NCBI GenBank assembly: GCA_946480845.1
Contig: CAMLLJ010000082.1
Span: 1-11,572, forward strand
Origin: an uncultured Gemmatimonadota bacterium
GTDB lineage: Bacteria > Gemmatimonadota > Gemmatimonadetes > Gemmatimonadales > GWC2-71-9
Direction of reading: 5' to 3'
DNA: 11,572 bases
The position numbers and the translations under genes are program-made. Position 1 is the stretch's first letter. Every line of letters begins with the position of its first letter. The notes below the pieces were generated by a model, which ran no database searches, was not told the DNA's origin, and worked only from the letters and a program-made list of their open reading frames with translations. This document shows positions 8,701 to 11,572 of the stretch, piece after piece.

Positions 8701-8784
8701 GCGAAGCACCTGAATCGCCGCATCTCCACGATGTTCCTCACCGTGAGCTTCCAGCTCGTGCTCTCCGCCGGAGAATTCCGATGA
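2716..8784 (+). CDS. sprA: SprA/Sov family outer-membrane protein (type IX secretion translocon homologue)
   Basis: In Bacteroidota, SprA (Sov) is the giant outer-membrane beta-barrel pore of the type IX secretion system. The 2022-aa product resembles SprA along its length but is a few hundred residues shorter than the Flavobacterium protein. Residues 1-24 are a signal peptide ending in ALAAQ. The N-terminal SprA domain shows Q176-RVHINVDYD and the signature Y200-EGLTDEVVQRIE-V-G-T-V216. The central region has Y740-LEEFEAD747 followed by W759-EFGSVP765, typical of SprA. Asp-rich stretches at about 943-955 and 1001-1020 may bind calcium. Further family-like segments are W1337-IDDIRL1343 and S1371-FHRQDGQFRQIGE1384. 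Alternating beta-strand-like sequence continues to the end. Only eight cysteines occur, in four close pairs. An in-frame TGA directly precedes the TTG at 2716; GTG at 2725 is the other possible start. The first ATG lies beyond the signal peptide, so a non-ATG start is required. No other secretion-system gene is in the window, so its role here is inferred. Confidence 0.85.
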   Translation: MPSVVRLAAALPFLLLFAPAALAAQGVDTLPRLPLRFGVPVPRLTEPAALRAPWLGAATPRMASYDSAVSAALDSTRLVRATAIRQGMIYGVAQQPAQDTAPAAGAPSNQILGGLEKYADLSLDGQARLDVRTERVHNERCTAADANIPDAGCSGGIRAPRLENQISVRSGGTIGQRVHINVDYDADRDFSANNNIQVYYEGLTDEVVQRIEVGTVTFRPPPSRFLTAAVPRTNFGVNGVFELGPMQFQALVATQKGSAVSERVFNIGTGATSQPQDRIVRDLDFESGRFFWVVDPERVPGHPAVDILNLDPQALPVSDRPAEVRVYRYRTPTTGGVNPNLGGIRAFATNQSGVTPQRLGLSAPNEGVEWTLLQQGRDYYLDPSGLWFTLAAKLDPRDYLAVSYVTAAGGSVGTFPAADRPAAIDSLILVFEPLRGPDAGSFRYEMRQVYRVAGNDLQASTLDVSVLLNRSERPASGLSTYLAQLGLAIPTDESVLDRQNRLFPRARDPGAEEVVRETYIVFPHLTPFADAQRLTAAERSDSLYRTPLYLLFSQGPPARFQVRLRYEAVGGTDRSTLSLNALQIKEGSEQLSSGGRLLQRGVDYSIDYSTGQVTFLDPEALFGTGSAQVTARFEQQDLFAVAPTTILGLTSRYSLGQLGSVNLLGVFQREATAYNRPQLGFEAKANLVGGITTDLHFQSRAVTRFFDRITSAPATAPSRLDVNAELALSRPDPNRSGAAYLEEFEADVGTPLSLAEVAWEFGSVPQTTDGVDPLLGFGAAFDPEDAVQLVWQNLVPDAQGRPFRVRPQDIDTTIITAGRGEQFETALWLTLHADTAGGMVRNDRSSQWTLPARPLRPRWRSMVTPLSSTGVDLSRSEYLEFWVFQAGAHSADSAGVHLMIDLGTVSEDALAIAPGTFALVGEDSVFTGRQYVGRDRLDTERGADGIFNADEDDIGILGDRPDTLNFEGEITLENVPLCNRELTGVVQVFPWGDLSARCSRGNGQLDSEDLNRDLLLDARGPNEDIFRYVVDLRSDAFKVPNRGVKSIDSQGREGGWTLYRVPLRDATASVGSPALRLIQHLRVTVLAPPDAGADDVVGRFALARMRFVGAPWVRRAEQPIAGISGSTAAGHGEVLTAVVSTENVELGYTSPPGARNAVNDRNAGQGSLGSQINEKSLRVIARDLLVGERAEAYLRFPAGPQNLLNYRELRVWARGFGAGWERGDLQAFVKLGSDDRNFYLFRAPANTASWEPEMVVDLDAWRRLRGELEARWLRGDPPSGSAECGGDPAAYVICEGSYLVHLADPGVSPPNLAAVQEIAAGLIRVADLGALPEAEVWIDDIRLTQPVSQVGKAMALDARFTAADVGDLALSFHRQDGQFRQIGETPSYRTNNTLRLSGTWRLDRFLPAGLGLSIPVGVSLTRTGVDPVLLSGTDILGNTLTELRRPRSWSTAYTVSIRRSRRGSHWLTRGLLDPLALTGSFASGTAQTELSRGETNTMNVSGAYNLVLRRSGPVVNLTGIVPGFLRSTEAGKALAKSQISLVPSTVRLSSGIARDEGEFTSYQVPVFRAADEALVPSLSLNHIWRNAAGITWQPLGMLLLGGDLTSSRDLRRYADSTTIGRVAGQSRRAFLGMDVGVERDRQLSTNVSLTPRLTSWLRPRYSTRSNFVLSRSLTSRPPVQIFGDTLGAFILPQTLNNSRANEIGASIDLARLVRGISGDSSRVGNFFGRVRPLDLSSRLTRTSTYDLAAFDPDLRYQLALGGREDFLTEEGTPAIGLGETRVKSLSSGADLPMGLSFSLTFSETDALRLQRVSNAFRETRTLTRDWPNGTARWTHTFRGGPLALVGLGAAFRYRTGTTEQPTSTGTSVSGLSSRSFGPDLQLSMRNGLRLSFQYATSGSEQRNASSTTIAEDDQVYGQLSYAFRMPEWLARSRKRIRTTLSGRSSVSTSCLRGPEEAVCGNTVSETLNQELTARLETDLAQLFQGGLDFGYTLSEAKHLNRRISTMFLTVSFQLVLSAGEFR

Positions 8785-9704
8785 CTCGTGGGCGGCTGCC
8801 GCTCCTCTGTCTCGTGCTGTTCGCGGCCGCCGCATGCGGCAGGGACCGGGCGCCCACCCGGCGTTTCGACGGCGCCACTGCGCTCGCCTATGCCGGGACG
8901 CAGGTCGCCTTCGGGCCCCGGGTGCCGGGCACGGAGGGGCATGCGCGCACGGCCGCCTGGCTCGACAGCCTGCTCCGGGCGCGCGCCGACACCGTCGTCG
9001 TGCAGCGGTGGAACCACGCCACCCTGCGCGGCGACACGATCCCGCTCGTCAACCTGCTGGCCCGCTTCAACCCGGCCTCGACGCAGCGGATCCTCTTCGT
9101 GGCACACTGGGACACGCGCCCCCGCTCCGACGGCCCGGCCGCCACCCCGGCGGACAGCGCGACGCCCGTTCCCGGCGCCAACGACGGCGCCTCCGGCGTC
9201 GCCGTGCTGCTCGGCATCGCCGACGCGCTCGCTGCCACGCCGCCGTCGATCGGCGTGGACCTGCTCTTCGTGGACGGGGAGGATTACGGGCTCTTCGCCG
9301 AGAAGAAGGACGTGCTGATCGGCAGCCGCTACTACGCGCTCCACCCGGTGGGGCCGCCGCCGCTCTATGCGGTGCTGTTCGACATGGTGGGGGACCGCGA
9401 CCTGCGCATCTCGCGCGAGGGCAACTCGATGGTGGGCGCGCCCGAGGTCGTGGAGCTGGTCTGGACCACCGCCGCCGACGCCGGCTTCGGCGACGTCTTC
9501 GTGGGGCACGAAGGCACTACCGTGGACGACGACCACGTCGAGCTGCAGAAGGGCGGCATCCGCGCGGTGGACGTCATCGACTTCAGCTACGGCCCCAACC
9601 ACTCCTGGTGGCACACTCCCCACGACACGATGGACAAGATCAGCGCGCGGAGCCTCGAGATCGTCGGCACCGTGGCGCTGGCGCTGGTACAGCGCGCCGA
9701 ATAG
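8781..9704 (+). CDS. Predicted glutaminyl-peptide cyclotransferase, M28-fold zinc lipoprotein
   Basis: Likely converts N-terminal Gln of exported proteins to pyroglutamate. The 307-aa product has a lipoprotein signal: a hydrophobic stretch, then A16-A-A-C19 (a slightly weak lipobox), so it is probably anchored in the envelope facing the periplasm. M28-fold motifs in order: H109-W-D-T-R-P; G132-A-N-D135-G-A-S-G; V164-D-G-E167-D168-Y-G; D201-M-V-G-D; V248-D-D-D251-H; and W277-H278-T-P. By analogy with known glutaminyl cyclases, D135, D168 and H278 would bind zinc, with E167, D201 and D251 catalytic. HWD, GANDGASGV, EDYG and DDH followed by WHT fit the cyclase branch better than ordinary M28 aminopeptidases, though aminopeptidase activity is not excluded. 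The ATG at 8781 overlaps the sprA stop (ATGA) and has GGAG 7 nt upstream (8770-8773). The longer open frame upstream is only a shadow within sprA. Confidence 0.8.
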   Translation: MTRGRLPLLCLVLFAAAACGRDRAPTRRFDGATALAYAGTQVAFGPRVPGTEGHARTAAWLDSLLRARADTVVVQRWNHATLRGDTIPLVNLLARFNPASTQRILFVAHWDTRPRSDGPAATPADSATPVPGANDGASGVAVLLGIADALAATPPSIGVDLLFVDGEDYGLFAEKKDVLIGSRYYALHPVGPPPLYAVLFDMVGDRDLRISREGNSMVGAPEVVELVWTTAADAGFGDVFVGHEGTTVDDDHVELQKGGIRAVDVIDFSYGPNHSWWHTPHDTMDKISARSLEIVGTVALALVQRAE

Positions 9705-9742
9705 CCCGGTCGGCGGGATTCCGGTACGCGGCATCGCGGTCC

Positions 9743-9761
9743 GGCGCCCTATCCTGGCGCC
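9743..9761 (+). promoter_or_regulatory. Hairpin abutting the start codon of the ComEA-like gene
   Basis: GGCGCC (9743-9748) and GGCGCC (9756-9761) can pair as a 6-bp all-GC stem with a 7-base loop, CTATCCT. The ATG follows immediately at 9762, and no ribosome binding site is visible. The stem could limit translation initiation. Because GGCGCC is self-complementary and common in GC-rich DNA, chance is a serious alternative. Confidence 0.25.
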
Positions 9762-10394
9762 ATGCCCGCCGAGCATCGTGCCGTCCTCCTGCTGATCGGC
9801 CTGGCGGTGGCGGGGCACGGCGTGCGGCTCCTCGCCACCCGGCCCGGTGACGCCCCGGGCGCGGTGACCCTCCTCGCCGGGTCCCTCGGCGGGGCCGGGG
9901 CCCACCGGGACAGCGTGGTGCGCCGCGCCAGGCCGCTCGGGCGCGGGGAGCGGGTCGATGTGGACCGCGCGTCCGCCGCCGACCTGGACCGCCTTCCCGG
10001 CGTCGGAATGGGCCTTGCCAGGCGCATCGTGGCGGACCGGCAGAAGCATGGGCCGTTCGGCGGCCTTCCCGGCCTCGACCGCGTCCCCGGCGTGGGCCCG
10101 GGGCTGCTCGCCGACCTCGAGGAATCGGTCACCTTTTCGGGCCGGCCGGCGGCCGGGAGCACGCCCTCCGGCCTCCGCGCGGTGCCGGCCGCTGCCGGCG
10201 CCGCCGTCAACCTCAATTCGGCCCCCCGTGAGGCCCTCCTTACCCTCCCCGGAATCGGCCCCTCGAAGGCCGATGCCATTGTGGCGTATCGCGAGGCGCA
10301 CGGGCCGTTTGCGAGTCTCGATGCGGTGCTGAAGGTGCCCGGGATCGGCCCCGGTATCTTGGCCCGCATCAAGGGGTTGGCCGAGGTGCAATAG
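9762..10394 (+). CDS. ComEA-like membrane-anchored protein with two helix-hairpin-helix domains
   Basis: Probable DNA-binding protein for DNA uptake through a type IV pilus or competence machine. The 210-aa product has a hydrophobic N-terminal segment (about 7-25) that could anchor it in the inner membrane, a linker rich in Gly, Ala and Arg, then two ComEA-type (HhH)2 domains at about 65-125 and 149-210. Hairpin motifs are LPGVGMGLA (78-86), VPGVGPGLL (108-116), LPGIGPSKA (162-170) and VPGIGPGIL (192-200). Both domains start with the usual hydrophobic-N/D pattern (VDVD, VNLN) and contain an H-G-P-F segment between hairpins (96-99, 180-183). Typical ComEA proteins have one such domain, so this is an internal duplication with domain 1 more divergent. 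It lies 57 nt after the cyclase gene and 80 nt before pilB, which supports a pilus/uptake role. Other HhH proteins, including DNA repair factors, share this fold, so the exact role is not proven. Confidence 0.75.
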   Translation: MPAEHRAVLLLIGLAVAGHGVRLLATRPGDAPGAVTLLAGSLGGAGAHRDSVVRRARPLGRGERVDVDRASAADLDRLPGVGMGLARRIVADRQKHGPFGGLPGLDRVPGVGPGLLADLEESVTFSGRPAAGSTPSGLRAVPAAAGAAVNLNSAPREALLTLPGIGPSKADAIVAYREAHGPFASLDAVLKVPGIGPGILARIKGLAEVQ

Positions 10395-10408
10395 GTGTCA
10401 CTTCGGCG

Positions 10409-10424
10409 TGGCTCGCTACTGGCT
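10409..10424 (+). promoter_or_regulatory. Candidate sigma-54 (-24/-12) promoter for pilB
   Basis: The sequence TGGCTCGCTACTGGCT matches the RpoN consensus TGGCACGRNNNTTGCW at 10 of 13 defined positions. The essential GG (10410-10411) and GC (10422-10423) have exactly the required spacing. Transcription would start near 10435, about 40 nt before the pilB ATG. Sigma-54 control of pilus genes is known in other bacteria. No activator gene or rpoN is in the window, so this rests on sequence alone. Confidence 0.4.
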
Positions 10425-10474
10425 TGCTGGAACCTTCCCTGGAGCACGACCACCCCCGCTCACCACGGCCTTAC

Positions 10475-11572
10475 ATGGCGACTGCGACGGCCAATGGCGA
10501 TCGCCTCGGCCAGATCCTGATCGAGGATGGGCTGCTCACGCGTGAGCAGCTTGGCCACGCCCTGGCCGAGCAGAAGCAGAGCCGCACCCGGCTCGGCTAC
10601 GCACTCGTCAAGCTCGGGTTCGTGCCGGAGCTCGAGGTCACCAAGGTCCTCGCGCGCCAGTACCGGATGCCGGCGGTGGACCTGTCGCGGTTCGAGGTGG
10701 ACGCGCGGATCCTCAAGCTGATCCCCTCGGACCTGGCGCTCAAGAGCGTGGTGCTGCCGCTCAAGCGCGAAGGCCGGACGCTGACCGTCGCCATGGCGGA
10801 CCCGACCGACATGGGTCTGCTCGAGGACCTGAAGTTCATCACCCGGTACGACCTCTTCCCGGTCATCGCGGGCGAGTACACGCTCCGCACCCTGATCGAG
10901 AAGCACTACGGCTCCGCCAACGACCAGCAGTTCCAGGACATCCTCAAGGAGTTCGAGGAGGGCGAGGACGTCGAGGTCGTGGCGGAGGAGGAGGAGGACT
11001 CCGCCACCCAGGCGCAGATCGACGACGCGCCGGTGGTCAAGCTGGTGGAGGGCATCCTCAAGAACGCGGTGCTCAAGGGCGCCAGCGACGTCCACATCGA
11101 GCCGTTCGAGCACGAGATCCGGGTGCGCTACCGCATCGACGGCGCGCTCATGGAGATCATGAAGCCGCCGATGAAGATGAAGGCGGCGCTCACCAGCCGG
11201 GTGAAGATCCTCTCGCACCTGAACATCGCCGAGCGGCGCATTCCCCAGGACGGGCGGCTCCGGCTCAAGCTGGGCAACAAGGTCGTGGACTTCCGCGTCT
11301 CGACCCTGCCGGTGCTCTTCGGCGAGAAGATCGTGCTGCGTATTCTCGACAAGGGCAACCTGACGCTCGACCTCGAGAAGTTCGGCTTCGAGCCCAAGGC
11401 CGAAGCCGACCTGATGAAGGCCATCCTCAACCCCTACGGCATGGTGCTGGTCACCGGCCCCACGGGCTCCGGCAAGACGACCACGCTCTACTCCGCGCTG
11501 TCGCGGATCAATACGAGCGAGGTCAACATCATGACCGCGGAGGACCCGGTCGAGTACAACCTGATGGGCATC
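10475..11572 (+). CDS. pilB: PilB, type IV pilus extension ATPase, with c-di-GMP-binding MshEN domain (partial, runs off the window)
   Basis: Hexameric cytoplasmic ATPase that drives pilus assembly (GspE/PilB family). The window holds the first 366 residues, about two thirds of a usual PilB. The N-terminal MshEN domain contains two 24-residue c-di-GMP motifs at 10-33 (RLG..LI..GLL....L...L..Q) and 39-62 (same pattern with F49 at one hydrophobic position), with the standard 5-residue spacer. An acidic linker (about 159-175) follows. The ATPase N2 domain includes A203-SDVHIEP210, R218-YRIDG223 and R255-IPQDGR261. The Walker A loop is G328-PTGSGKTT336, and the Asp box begins at T354-AEDPVEY361. 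Walker B and the His box lie beyond the window. The ATG at 10475 gives MATATANGDRLGQ, a typical start just before the first motif. No clear ribosome binding site is seen. An in-frame TTG at 10424 would add 17 residues but overlaps the candidate promoter. GspE or MshE are close alternatives; ComEA next door favours PilB. Confidence 0.88.
   Translation, partial: MATATANGDRLGQILIEDGLLTREQLGHALAEQKQSRTRLGYALVKLGFVPELEVTKVLARQYRMPAVDLSRFEVDARILKLIPSDLALKSVVLPLKREGRTLTVAMADPTDMGLLEDLKFITRYDLFPVIAGEYTLRTLIEKHYGSANDQQFQDILKEFEEGEDVEVVAEEEEDSATQAQIDDAPVVKLVEGILKNAVLKGASDVHIEPFEHEIRVRYRIDGALMEIMKPPMKMKAALTSRVKILSHLNIAERRIPQDGRLRLKLGNKVVDFRVSTLPVLFGEKIVLRILDKGNLTLDLEKFGFEPKAEADLMKAILNPYGMVLVTGPTGSGKTTTLYSALSRINTSEVNIMTAEDPVEYNLMGI

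Noticed and set aside
8685..10391. A 568-codon minus-strand open frame across the cyclase and comEA-like genes.
   Set aside because: It spans two well-supported plus-strand genes and the gap between them, with low-complexity sequence and no recognisable motif.
10408..10542. A short open frame starting GTG at 10408 in the comEA-pilB gap.
   Set aside because: It overlaps the start of pilB in another frame, has no ribosome binding site and covers the candidate sigma-54 promoter.

Overview
The window is very GC-rich DNA with densely packed genes and no mobile elements, RNA genes or CRISPR. The gene content is that of a Gram-negative (diderm) bacterium: LPS export permeases, a SprA-type outer-membrane protein and a type IV pilus motor. 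SprA is typical of the Bacteroidota and relatives (FCB group). With this GC content, a Gemmatimonadota-like organism is the best guess. That is inference from gene families and composition, not a database match.

Layout. Bases 68-2634 on the minus strand carry lptF then lptG, joined by an ATGA stop/start overlap. They encode the two permease subunits of the LPS export ABC transporter. A short AT-rich divergent control region (about 2635-2715) separates them from a plus-strand run. That run is sprA (2716-8784, 2022 aa), a predicted glutaminyl cyclase lipoprotein of the M28 fold joined to sprA by another ATGA overlap (8781-9704), a membrane-anchored ComEA-like protein with two helix-hairpin-helix domains (9762-10394), and the first two thirds of pilB (10475 to the window end). 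No gene-free stretch reaches 300 bases; the longest gap is about 80 bases.

How the genes may work together. The first half concerns the outer envelope. LptF/LptG extract LPS from the inner membrane. SprA is the outer-membrane pore of the type IX secretion system in Bacteroidota. The gene coupled to sprA looks like a glutaminyl cyclase, the enzyme that makes N-terminal pyroglutamate on exported proteins. In Bacteroidota many exported proteins begin with Gln after signal-peptide removal and are cyclised, so a co-translated SprA-cyclase pair is the most interesting arrangement here. The second half concerns type IV pili and DNA uptake. A double-domain ComEA-like DNA-binding protein precedes the PilB extension ATPase. 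PilB carries a textbook tandem c-di-GMP-binding motif (MshEN) at its N-terminus and has a good -24/-12 (sigma-54) promoter candidate upstream.

Smaller signals include an 11-codon mini-ORF with a strong ribosome binding site directly upstream of lptF, an imperfect 12-bp dyad in the divergent promoter region, a hairpin abutting the comEA start codon, and a strikingly paired cysteine pattern in SprA.
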